Below are positions 1 through 6,662 of a stretch of 6,662 nucleotides of DNA, piece by piece. The translations under genes and the position numbers were made by a program. This DNA comes from JAUVZL01 sp965603515 (lineage in GTDB: Bacteria > Hydrothermota > Tepidihabitantia > SM23-42). The DNA is taken from assembly GCA_965603515.1 (NCBI GenBank), contig CBFDDH010000064.1:1-6662 (forward strand). The letters run 5' to 3'. The notes under the pieces are model-generated. The model saw only the letters and a list, made by a program, of their open reading frames with translations, searched no databases and was not told the DNA's origin. Each line of letters starts with the position of its first letter. Positions within the stretch are counted from its first letter, which is position 1.

Positions 1-2
1 CA

Positions 3-611
3 CTATTCAAGATTTGACCCCAAAGGTCCCAACAGGCGGAAGGTCATACGGTGGATTGGACATGGTCCGTGCTCTGCGATACACTGGCGATGCAATTTGG
101 TTGGATAGCCTTTGTGTTTGTCAAACCGATACATTGGATATATCTTATGGTATTCTCGCATTATCGCATCGCGTTTGACTTTGGCTAAAATAGAAGCGGC
201 GGCAATTGAGAGACTCAATGTATCGCCTTTGATTATTGAGATTTGCCGGAAAGGTAAATCCGTAATAGTCACAGCATCGATCAGGACACAGTTAGGTAAG
301 ATATTCAAGCTGTCGATGGCTTGACGCATTGCTCGCTTTGTTGCATTGAGTATATTGATTTCATCGATGCATTCAGGCTCGACGATCCCGAATGCATAAC
401 TCAATGCAACATTTGTAATGAGTGCGTACAGTCTCTCCCTTTTTGCTGACGAGAGTTTTTTGGAGTCGTCTATTTCCGGGTTGGAAAAATCTCTTTTTAG
501 AATAACTGCAGCAGCAACAACTGGTCCGGCAAGTGGCCCCCTTCCTGCTTCGTCAACCCCGGCCAGGTGACTATGTTTTTTCCAGAGGTTTTTGTCCAGG
601 AGCGCTTTCAC
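3..611 (-). CDS. rnhB: Ribonuclease HII
   Basis: RNase HII cuts the RNA strand of RNA-DNA hybrids and removes single ribonucleotides misincorporated into DNA; it is cytoplasmic and metal-dependent. The 202-residue product has the usual length. The family signature DEAGRGPLAG lies at residues 20-29, DDSKKL at 48-53, LIDAV around 110-114, and IIKGD at 126-130. The expected acidic metal-binding set is D20, E21, D112 and D130, all present. The start is GTG at 611, with AAGGAG at 624-619 and a 7-nt spacer; no ATG lies between it and the catalytic motif, so GTG is the best choice. The first 41 nt overlap the 3' end of rplS in another frame, which suggests translational coupling. The stop is TAG at 5-3. 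The rplS-rnhB order is common in bacteria. Family assignment is firm; the exact start is slightly less so. Confidence 0.97.
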   Translation of the reverse strand: MKALLDKNLWKKHSHLAGVDEAGRGPLAGPVVAAAVILKRDFSNPEIDDSKKLSSAKRERLYALITNVALSYAFGIVEPECIDEINILNATKRAMRQAIDSLNILPNCVLIDAVTITDLPFRQISIIKGDTLSLSIAAASILAKVKRDAIMREYHKIYPMYRFDKHKGYPTKLHRQCIAEHGPCPIHRMTFRLLGPLGSNLE

Positions 612-1098
612 TCTTTTGCTCCTTGGTTTTCTTGGGTTCTTTTTGCTTTTTCTTGTCGGTTGGTTCGGTTGCCTTCTTTTTCAATACCGCCGGCTTTTTT
701 GCATCTGTTTTTTTGATTGTTTCGGCAACCGGTTCCGCATTTGTGGTTTCAGTTAACGTATCGGGTTTTTTCTTCTTTGCTTCTGGGGATTTCAGTACGG
801 CTTCTTTAATTTTCATTTTCCTACCTTTTCGCTGCCTTAGATAGTTCAGTTTCGCCCTTCGTACCTTTCCCCTTTTCTTGATTTCGATTTTTGTAATTAT
901 TGGCGACTGGAACGGAAAAATGCGTTCAACCCCAATGCCGGCAGAGATTTTTCTTACGGTGAATGTTCTTGATTGACCAGCTCCTCTTAGTTGTATAACA
1001 ATCCCTTGAAAAAATATGACGCGTTCCTTTTTACCTTCCTTCATTTTAGAATGAACTTTTACTAAATCACCTGGTTTAATATCAGGAATTTTTGCCAT
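571..1098 (-). CDS. rplS: 50S ribosomal protein L19 with long charged C-terminal tail
   Basis: L19 is a large-subunit protein at the interface with the 30S subunit. The L19 core covers roughly residues 1-112 of 175: KPGDLVKVHSKMKEG near the start, QGIVIQLRGAG, the TFTVRKISAGIGVERIFPF block, and RRAKLNYLRQRKGRKMKIKE. Typical L19 ends about there (near 115 aa). Here some 60 further residues follow, made almost only of K, E, P, A, T, S and Q, with no hydrophobic core, so the tail is probably disordered. ATG at 1098 is preferred: GGAGGTG at 1109-1103 is ideally placed for it, while the TTG one codon upstream would sit almost on the SD. The start overlaps the end of trmD by 17 nt and the tail overlaps the rnhB start by 41 nt. 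The stop is TAG. Core identity is certain; the function of the tail is unknown. Confidence 0.96.
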   Translation of the reverse strand: MAKIPDIKPGDLVKVHSKMKEGKKERVIFFQGIVIQLRGAGQSRTFTVRKISAGIGVERIFPFQSPIITKIEIKKRGKVRRAKLNYLRQRKGRKMKIKEAVLKSPEAKKKKPDTLTETTNAEPVAETIKKTDAKKPAVLKKKATEPTDKKKQKEPKKTKEQKSESAPGQKPLEKT

Positions 1099-1807
1099 CA
1101 ATCACCTCCAACAGAATTTCTAAATCACCTTTCGAGAACTTTTCAAGACCCATAAGTTCTGGTCGATACTGCAAGGTTCTCTCAAAAGATTTTCTTCTGC
1201 GCCAACGCGCAACCATTTTATGATGACCACTCCTCAATATCTGGGGTACTGCGAGCTTTCTGTAGGAATTCGGTCTGGTGTAAATCGGGGCTTCTAGTAG
1301 ATGCTGCTGGAAAGAATCAGTATCTGCAGAGTCGATATTTCCCAGACTTCCTGGAATCAATCTTGTTATTGACTCGATGATAACCAGGGCGCCGATTTCA
1401 CCACCGGAGAGGATATAATCACCGACTGATATTTGCATCGGGTTAAAAATCCTATTGACCCTTTCATCAATCCCCTTATACCGACCACAGATCATGATCA
1501 GGTGGTCTTTTTCAGTTAATTCCTTGACGATATTCTGATCCAATCTTTCTCCCTGGGGTGTGAGCATAATGACTGATGAGCCCTTAGTCTTAACCTTATT
1601 GATCGCTTTGACCAATGGTTCTGGTTTCATTACCATACCAGCACCACCCCCGAATCGGTAATCATCAATAACTCCATCTTTGGTGAAATCTCTCGGATTG
1701 GTTATTCTTATTTTTATGATGCCCTTTTCCTGGGCGATTTTAAGAATACCAAAGGATAGGGGGCTCTGGAAAAAATCAGGGAATATCGAAATGACATCAA
1801 ACTTCAT
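1082..1807 (-). CDS. trmD: tRNA (guanine-37-N1)-methyltransferase
   Basis: TrmD transfers a methyl group from S-adenosylmethionine to N1 of G37, next to the anticodon, which prevents +1 frameshifting. The 241-residue product has normal length. Visible SPOUT-family motifs are DDYRFGGGAGMVM (48-60), LTPQGERLDQ (82-91), CGRYKGIDERV (107-117) and SVGDYILSGGE (127-137), which form the trefoil-knot cofactor site. The TDSF motif (163-166) supplies the catalytic aspartate D164, followed by the APIYTRP block. The start is ATG at 1807 with only a weak GAG-type SD. The stop TGA at 1084-1082 is followed in frame by TAT TAA, so readthrough would add only two residues. The gene normally follows rimM, but rimM is missing here and a 210-bp spacer precedes trmD. 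rplS starts inside its 3' end. Confidence 0.97.
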   Translation of the reverse strand: MKFDVISIFPDFFQSPLSFGILKIAQEKGIIKIRITNPRDFTKDGVIDDYRFGGGAGMVMKPEPLVKAINKVKTKGSSVIMLTPQGERLDQNIVKELTEKDHLIMICGRYKGIDERVNRIFNPMQISVGDYILSGGEIGALVIIESITRLIPGSLGNIDSADTDSFQQHLLEAPIYTRPNSYRKLAVPQILRSGHHKMVARWRRRKSFERTLQYRPELMGLEKFSKGDLEILLEVIDGKNS

Positions 1808-2017
1808 TACACAGCTCTATTTTGTTAAATAATACATCTTTTTAGTGTACCCACACTATTTGGGCGATCATCACTATCATTTTCTTGATCATCATTTATT
1901 ATGTTCATATTTAACGGGGTAAACACAGATTTTTCTATTACAGCGATCTTTTCTTTGTGTAATCCTCGTATATGTTAAGAACGAAAGAATGAAAAAGGCG
2001 AGAAATGTCACTTGGCA
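1808..2017. other. AT-rich spacer where rimM would be expected
   Basis: These 210 bp separate khpA from trmD. In many bacteria this slot holds rimM (about 165 codons); the spacer is too short for it and no RimM-like motif is visible in any frame I translated. One 26-codon minus-strand frame begins with an ATG sharing a base with the khpA stop (TAATG at 2020-2016) and ends at TAA 1940-1938. It could be translated by coupling, but its product (starting MPSDISRLFHSF) resembles nothing I know. A second frame begins with ATG near 1910 and lacks an SD. A small inverted repeat, AGTGT with ACACT around loop ACCC near 1844-1857, has no following T-run on the minus strand, so it is not a convincing terminator. 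No promoter for trmD is evident. Confidence 0.5.
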
Positions 2018-2248
2018 TTATTCGATGATCTCTAATACTGTACGTTTTCCCTGTTTCATGGCTGTAGCGGTGATAATCGTTCTTATTGCTTTAGCTGTTC
2101 TACCTTCTTTGCCAATCACTTTACCCAAGTCACCTTCACCGACTCGAAGTTCAAATATGATGCTCTTTTCGCCAGCAATCTCATTAACAGCAACTTTATC
2201 TGGATTGTCTACTAACGCTTTTACGATGTATTCAATTAGCTCTTTCAT
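2018..2248 (-). CDS. khpA: KH-domain RNA-binding protein KhpA
   Basis: This is a small single-KH RNA-binding protein of the KhpA (YlqC) family, which in Gram-positive bacteria pairs with KhpB and affects cell division and small-RNA biology. The 76-residue product has the KH GxxG loop as GKEG at residues 46-49 within VIGKEGRTAKAIR, and the C-terminal strand RTVLEIIE. The start is ATG at 2248, preceded by AGGAGGT with a 5-nt spacer; a longer in-frame extension upstream would run through rpsP and is not needed. The gene begins 2 nt after the rpsP stop, so the two are translated from one mRNA. The stop is TAA at 2020-2018. The rpsP-khpA order is typical. Function beyond RNA binding is inferred from the family. 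Confidence 0.93.
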   Translation of the reverse strand: MKELIEYIVKALVDNPDKVAVNEIAGEKSIIFELRVGEGDLGKVIGKEGRTAKAIRTIITATAMKQGKRTVLEIIE

Positions 2249-2250
2249 TG

Positions 2251-2481
2251 TTAACCTCCTTCTTTTGCGATCAACTTGGCCACAGTATTGGTCGGTTGAG
2301 CTCCTTTTGAAATCCAATACTCAATGCGATCCCGTTTCAGGCTGAATTCTTTGCTTCTGGGATCGTAATGGCCCACTCGTTCTATGAATTTACCATCTCT
2401 TGCCTTTTCCGAATCGATCACTACAATTCTGTAAAACGGTATTTTTTTTCTTCCTTTTCTTGATAATCTTATTTTAACCAT
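2251..2481 (-). CDS. rpsP: 30S ribosomal protein S16
   Basis: S16 is a small-subunit protein that helps assemble the 5' and central domains of 16S rRNA. The 76-residue product is close to the usual length and shows the family signatures VKIRLSRKGRKKIPFYRIVV at the N terminus, then DGKFIERVGHYDP, and RIEYWISKGAQPT toward the C terminus. The start is ATG at 2481. No Shine-Dalgarno sequence precedes it; instead a consensus promoter ends 8 nt upstream, so the transcript should begin within 0-2 nt of the start codon and be leaderless. The gene leads the operon rpsP-khpA-trmD-rplS-rnhB and lies about 105 bp downstream of the 16S gene on the same strand, so readthrough from the rRNA unit could also contribute. 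The stop is TAA. Confidence 0.97.
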   Translation of the reverse strand: MVKIRLSRKGRKKIPFYRIVVIDSEKARDGKFIERVGHYDPRSKEFSLKRDRIEYWISKGAQPTNTVAKLIAKEGG

Positions 2482-2489
2482 AGAATGTG

Positions 2490-2517
2490 ATTATATATAC
2501 ATTGTTCCTGTTGTCAA
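2490..2517 (-). promoter_or_regulatory. Sigma-70-type promoter of the rpsP operon (leaderless start)
   Basis: Minus strand: -35 TTGACA at 2517-2512, a 16-bp spacer, and -10 TATAAT at 2495-2490. Both hexamers match consensus exactly. Only 8 nt (CACATTCT) separate the -10 from the rpsP ATG, which places +1 at or 1-2 nt before the start codon. Confidence 0.88.
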
Positions 2518-2529
2518 TAGTCAATACAG

Positions 2530-2546
2530 TGTCACCAATAGTGACA
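2530..2546. repeat. Perfect inverted repeat upstream of the rpsP -35
   Basis: Arms TGTCAC (2530-2535) and GTGACA (2541-2546) flank a 5-bp loop. It lies 12 bp upstream of the rpsP -35 and immediately 3' (minus strand) of the T8 run. It could be an operator or an mRNA hairpin. It is not a standard terminator for the 16S transcript because the T-run precedes the hairpin rather than following it. Confidence 0.5.
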
Positions 2547-2553
2547 AAAAAAA

Positions 2554-2570
2554 GTCCAGAGTATCAGATC
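2554..2570 (-). other. 16S trailer arm of the pre-rRNA processing stem
   Basis: The minus-strand sequence GATCTGATACTCTGGAC can pair with the leader arm at 4284-4268. Eleven consecutive Watson-Crick pairs are followed by six more that include two G-U wobbles, so the arms would enclose the whole 16S gene as in an RNase III-type processing stem. It is followed directly by T8 (2553-2546). Confidence 0.8.
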
Positions 2571-2585
2571 AGGTTTTTCTCTTTG

Positions 2586-4149
<1,564 letters not shown>

Positions 4150-4152
<3 letters not shown>

Positions 4153-4168
4153 GTAACTTTGTTACTTT
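4150..4168 (-). repeat. Hairpin at the 5' end of pre-16S
   Basis: Perfect 8-bp arms AAAGTAAC and GTTACTTT surround a 3-nt loop. The expected mature 5' end of 16S (about 4152) falls at its base, so the hairpin may mark or influence the final 5' cleavage. The role is inferred from position only. Confidence 0.45.
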
Positions 4169-4240
4169 GATTGCAGGGTTAATACAGAAAGATAACAGCA
4201 ATAAAATATCACTGGCATCAGATCTGTATCTCTGTAATCG

Positions 4241-4266
4241 AAATCATTGTATATATACAATGATTT
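4241..4266. repeat. 26-bp perfect palindrome in the 16S leader
   Basis: Each 13-base half reads AAATCATTGTATA, and the halves abut without a spacer around a TATATATA centre. It lies just inside the processing stem, 1 bp from the leader arm. In RNA it would form a strong hairpin; in DNA it could be a dimeric-protein site. The sequence does not say which. Confidence 0.6.
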
Positions 4267-4267
4267 G

Positions 4268-4284
4268 GACCTAATACTCTGGAC
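4268..4284 (-). other. 16S leader arm of the pre-rRNA processing stem
   Basis: The minus-strand sequence GTCCAGAGTATTAGGTC is complementary to the trailer arm at 2570-2554: 11 perfect pairs, then six with two G-U wobbles. It lies downstream of the boxA-like site and upstream of the mature 5' end, the normal place for a processing stem. Confidence 0.8.
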
Positions 4285-4302
4285 AGAATTATGGTAAATG
4301 AA

Positions 4303-4315
4303 TTGTCAAAGATCA
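4303..4315 (-). promoter_or_regulatory. boxA-like rRNA antitermination site
   Basis: The minus strand reads TGATCTTTGACAA, close to the E. coli rrn boxA TGCTCTTTAACAA (two differences). It sits about 17-29 nt downstream of the predicted +1 and upstream of the processing stem. In the known system boxA RNA binds NusB/S10 and keeps polymerase from terminating early in rRNA. Confidence 0.7.
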
Positions 4316-4338
4316 AACAAATTTATCTTATATTTATC

Positions 4339-4366
4339 ATTATATCCAAAATAGAAAACTTGTCAA
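4339..4366 (-). promoter_or_regulatory. 16S rRNA promoter
   Basis: Minus strand: -35 TTGACA at 4366-4361, a 16-bp spacer, -10 TATAAT at 4344-4339. Both boxes are perfect consensus. The -35 begins 13 nt after the stop of the upstream secreted-protein gene, leaving little room for a terminator between the two units; no good terminator is visible there. Confidence 0.88.
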
Positions 4367-4379
4367 GGGGCAAGGTGAA

Positions 4380-6272
4380 TTAATCTAGTAAGATTATTTT
4401 CTCCAATTGTTCACTCGCATCTGTTTTCACGTGCACGAAATATACACCATCTGGCAGGTGATATCCCTTATCATCTCTGCCGTTCCAAGAGATTTGTTTG
4501 CATGCTTGATCGGGTAAAGAATTAAATCGTTTTACCACTCGACCTAGTGCGTCGTAGATGAAAAGACTCGTTTGATCATTAACTATAGTACTAAAAGTAA
4601 TAGTCGTTGCCTTGCTGAAAGGGTTCGGGTGGATGTTCAAATTTACGACCTGAGTTTCACCTCTTGTAACCTCTTCAATGCCAATGAGGTTTATCCCGAA
4701 GAAGTGCATAATAGAATCGAGCAGGGCTATTTTTGTTGAAACGCCAGAACCATCAACCAAACCACCGAGTTCAAAGCTAGCACCTACTGTTTGGTAGATT
4801 GCTGCATCGTTTGCCACCGCGCAGTTGTAACTGTTGTTTGTGTCATGAAAGATCAAAAACCCGGTTGCCTGAGGATCGATATGATCTATGTACTGATTTT
4901 CGCCTGTATAGGTAAAGTACATGCCTTGGGTAAAAGTGCTGGTTTCACCTGATATAGGACCCATGTCCTGGTAACTATAAGTCGTTGCGTTGATGCCAAA
5001 CCGGTTGGTAAAATCATGGGCGCCGAAGAAATACGGGTCAATATAAAAGACTGCACTACCTTCAAGATAGACACGACCACCTGCATCTACGTAATCATCA
5101 ATTGCGATTGCTTCAGTACCCGAATTTTCAATAAGGTAACGATTTGGATATACACCAACACAGCCGAAAATCACCTGGTATACACCGAGATCAGTTGAGG
5201 GTAAAGATGTACTATAATGACCTGAATAACCGAGTGCATTCAAGATGCTATCGATTCGCTGACCTGAAGACGGTGATGGATCCGGGTTCCAGAGAAGATA
5301 ATGATATGTACCGATTACGATATCAAAATCAAAGGTATCAAGAAAAGCACCATCTACAACAATAATTTGAAATGCAGCACTGTGTCCCTGAGGTGCTGAA
5401 GCACTCGCGGTTACCACATAAGGGTTAGCGATGTTTTCCTTTGTGCTATCAACCGGCAAAGCGCCGAAATAACCAGTATTGTCATCGACTGTAATATATC
5501 CATCAGAACATTCGAGTGTCGTATTCAAATCGGTGAAATCACAACCCCCGATATTTTTGAAAATCGCAGTCAGGTCAACTGTCTCTCCTGGGTCCAAACG
5601 ACCATTGTCATTACCACCGGCATCATATATTCTCGTGCCTTTTAATGCTAGATAGGGATCTGTTCCTTCGTAATTGAGCGCAACATCATCGGCAAAGACC
5701 TTTGCCGTTTCAGTTGCCCCTCAGCAATGATAGGTTGTATCAAATAAGGCAACCTCGATCGTCTTGACATCAACGGGATTCACACTGCTCAGATTTGTGA
5801 GCTCGTCGTCGATATTAAAAGTATAGTTGTGCCAAAAGGAATCCGGGACCTGGATAATATGGTGGGTTGAGGTATTAGTCCAAGGGCACTGTGTAGACCG
5901 CATGCATATTCTGGTATCGCCAAGCAGAGAACCGTTTTCATTAAGATAGGAGACGATCACGCCGGCACCGCACCAGGCAGTGGTGTGATTATCATAGGCA
6001 TAAACCTTGGCATATACAGAAAACTCAAGGTCTGTTGTTACAATATCAGTAGCCTGAAATAACCGAGCATAACCACTTCCTGATCCCTTGTAGACCTGTG
6101 CTTCATAGTCAGGATCCGGGTCGTAATTTGATGCGCGACTGATCGTAATGTTTACACCACTTGTGGCTTGCGACCAACCTGTATCAAGGTCGAGTTCGAA
6201 ATCACCATTAGTCAAAAGAACGCCTGCATTAGCGATCGCGGCACTAAGCAATATGATGATTATGTATTTCAT
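4380..6272 (-). CDS. Secreted multidomain protein with Por-like C-terminal domain; one in-frame TGA (possible selenocysteine)
   Basis: An exported protein of unknown function. From ATG 6272 (SD AAGGAGG at 6283-6277, 4-nt spacer) to TAA 4382-4380 there are 630 codons before the stop, with one interruption: TGA at codon 184. Residues 1-16 form a signal peptide, cut after AIANA. Residues 17 to about 205 look like a carbohydrate-binding-type beta-sandwich (NGDFELDLDTGW near the start, VFADDVALNYEG at the end), and the TGA falls inside this domain just after Cys183. Residues about 218-310 resemble a CARDB/Ig-like domain (LDPGETVDLTAIFKNIG). Residues about 325-530 suggest a glutamine-amidotransferase/ThuA-like fold (RIDSILNALGYSG, IDDYVDAGGRVYLEG). 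Residues about 545-630 are a FlgD/Por-like sorting domain (HPNPF, IYDALGRVV, LPDGVYFVHV). No SD-supported start follows the TGA, and the downstream 446 codons stay open, so this is one gene: a selenoprotein, a readthrough product, or a fresh nonsense allele. Confidence 0.75.
5680..5723 (-). promoter_or_regulatory. In-frame TGA plus SECIS-like stem-loop
   Basis: TGA occupies 5723-5721. After three G residues a 38-nt symmetric stem-loop follows on the mRNA: outer stem GCAAC/GTTGC (5717-5713 with 5684-5680), a 5x5 internal loop (UGAAA facing AUGAU, allowing tandem G-A and A-G pairs), inner stem CGGCAAA/TTTGCCG (5707-5701 with 5696-5690), and tetraloop GGUC (5700-5697). Position right after the UGA, size, and the apical AGGUCU resemble the bacterial SECIS of E. 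coli fdhF as I remember it, where G and U of the loop contact SelB. The bulged U of the fdhF stem is not present, so the call is tentative. Confidence 0.45.
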
Positions 6273-6299
6273 GTAACCTCCTTATAGAATACGTCTAGC

Positions 6300-6316
6300 T
6301 TATCGATTACCGATAA
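6300..6316. repeat. Small inverted repeat in the 5' UTR of the secreted-protein gene
   Basis: Arms TTATCG and CGATAA surround a 5-base loop, between the predicted transcription start (about 6326) and the Shine-Dalgarno. It may be an mRNA hairpin or a binding site. No T-run follows on the minus strand. Confidence 0.4.
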
Positions 6317-6332
6317 AAAGACACTTAAATGT

Positions 6333-6360
6333 ATTTTAGCACAAAAAAGAGCACTGTCAA
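6333..6360 (-). promoter_or_regulatory. Promoter of the secreted-protein gene
   Basis: Minus strand: -35 TTGACA at 6360-6355, a 16-bp spacer, -10 TAAAAT at 6338-6333 (one mismatch to consensus). This gives a 5' UTR of roughly 54 nt before the ATG at 6272. Confidence 0.8.
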
Positions 6361-6415
6361 TACTCATGGTGACCGAGAATAAGGAGTAGGGCGTTGAACG
6401 TTATAAATTCAATGT

Positions 6416-6542
6416 GTCATCATCCGGTTTACCTTCGTGTCATTATCCAGCTTGACTGGATAATCCAGGAAAAAGGAAAGCGTTGATTTCTGGATTGCCC
6501 GATCGAGTCGGGCAATGACAACGGGGGAAACCGGATGATGAC
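6416..6542. mobile_element. Palindromic MITE/REP-like element, non-coding
   Basis: A 127-bp segment bounded by perfect 15-bp terminal inverted repeats GTCATCATCCGGTTT (6416-6430) and AAACCGGATGATGAC (6528-6542). The symmetry continues imperfectly inward to TGTCATT/AATGACA, about 29 bp per side. Inside are two more hairpins: ATTATCCAG/CTGGATAAT (6442-6464) and ATTGCCCGA/TCGGGCAAT (6494-6516), each with a 5-nt loop. No reading frame of note is present. The nested layout resembles miniature transposons or REP/REPIN-type repeats moved by a transposase elsewhere. No clear target-site duplication was found. Copy number cannot be judged from one window. Confidence 0.6.
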
Positions 6543-6566
6543 CCCGTACAACTTTGTTTTACGGGG
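6542..6566. repeat. Inverted repeat abutting the palindromic element
   Basis: Arms CCCCGTA (6542-6548) and TACGGGG (6560-6566) enclose 11 nt. It touches the right end of the MITE-like element and may be part of it or of a neighbouring repeat. No T-run follows on either strand, so it is not a typical terminator. Confidence 0.5.
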
Positions 6567-6662
6567 CCTCTCACTACGTTCGAGATTTTCAACAGGCATA
6601 AGGGGGAGTAGGTCGTATTTTGAAGTTTTGAGGTTACGAGGTTCAGAACTTCTGAACGTCTT
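6567..6662. other. Non-coding edge with short repeats
   Basis: No gene is seen in this stretch, so 6361-6662 as a whole is intergenic. It contains a degenerate GAGGTT direct repeat (near 6630-6643) and a perfect inverted repeat GTTCAGA-ACT-TCTGAAC at 6641-6657 close to the window edge. Confidence 0.5.

Noticed and set aside
533..844. Plus-strand frame of 103 codons rich in Phe and Ser
   Set aside because: It is the antisense shadow of the lysine-rich L19 tail; no SD or promoter supports it.
1844..1857. Terminator between khpA and trmD
   Set aside because: The stem is only 5 bp and is followed by A residues, not T residues, on the transcribed strand.
2249..2317. Longer khpA start, adding about 23 residues at the N terminus
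   Set aside because: The extension lies within rpsP coding sequence and lacks an SD; ATG at 2248 has an excellent AGGAGGT.
4282..4309. Second 16S promoter built on TTGACA at 4309-4304
   Set aside because: No acceptable -10 lies 15-19 bp downstream (the 16-bp position reads TCTGTC). The TTGACA is better explained as part of the boxA-like TGATCTTTGACAA.
4361..4382. Terminator after the secreted-protein gene
   Set aside because: Only a 4-bp CTTG/CAAG match is available and it overlaps the 16S -35 box; too weak to call.
5721..5723. UGA reassigned to Trp or Gly genome-wide
   Set aside because: All nine other Trp codons in the recognised genes are TGG and no other in-frame TGA occurs. trmD ends at TGA, although TAT TAA follows at once, so that stop alone is weak evidence. 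Reassignment is disfavoured but not formally excluded by this window.
6416..6542. CRISPR array
   Set aside because: The repeats are inverted and form one nested palindrome; there are no regularly spaced direct repeats.

Overview
The window looks like a chromosomal piece of a free-living, medium-to-low G+C bacterium. It holds a complete 16S rRNA gene, a ribosomal-protein/tRNA-modification operon, and a large exported protein ending in a type IX-secretion-like (Por/FlgD-like) C-terminal domain. That domain, together with the 16S gene standing apart from 23S, points loosely to an FCB-related or candidate-phylum lineage such as WOR-3. This placement is an inference; no database search was possible. 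Every recognised gene is on the minus strand.

Layout, read right to left in the direction of transcription. From 6662 to 6361 there is no gene, but there is a 127-bp palindromic, MITE/REP-like element (6416-6542) and smaller inverted repeats. A clear promoter (6333-6360) then drives one long reading frame (6272-4380) for a secreted multidomain protein. This frame carries a single in-frame TGA at 5723-5721. Three bases after the TGA a 38-nt stem-loop (5717-5680) begins, with a GGUC apical loop that resembles a bacterial SECIS element. Selenocysteine insertion is therefore a serious alternative to a nonsense mutation.

Next comes a self-contained 16S transcription unit: promoter (4339-4366), boxA-like antitermination site (4303-4315), the leader arm of a processing stem (4268-4284), a 26-bp perfect palindrome (4241-4266), the 16S gene (about 4152-2586), and the trailer arm of the stem (2570-2554) followed by T8. 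No tRNA, 23S or 5S follows. The 16S carries an insertion of about 51 nt in helix 22.

Just downstream a second promoter (2490-2517) starts the translation operon rpsP - khpA - (210-bp spacer, no rimM) - trmD - rplS - rnhB. The rpsP start codon is only 8 nt past the -10 box, so the mRNA is predicted to be leaderless. trmD/rplS and rplS/rnhB overlap, and good Shine-Dalgarno sequences precede khpA, rplS and rnhB. L19 has a long charged tail, and the rnhB start lies inside the coding sequence for that tail.

All three well-defined promoters share the same geometry: TTGACA, a 16-bp spacer, then TATAAT or TAAAAT.
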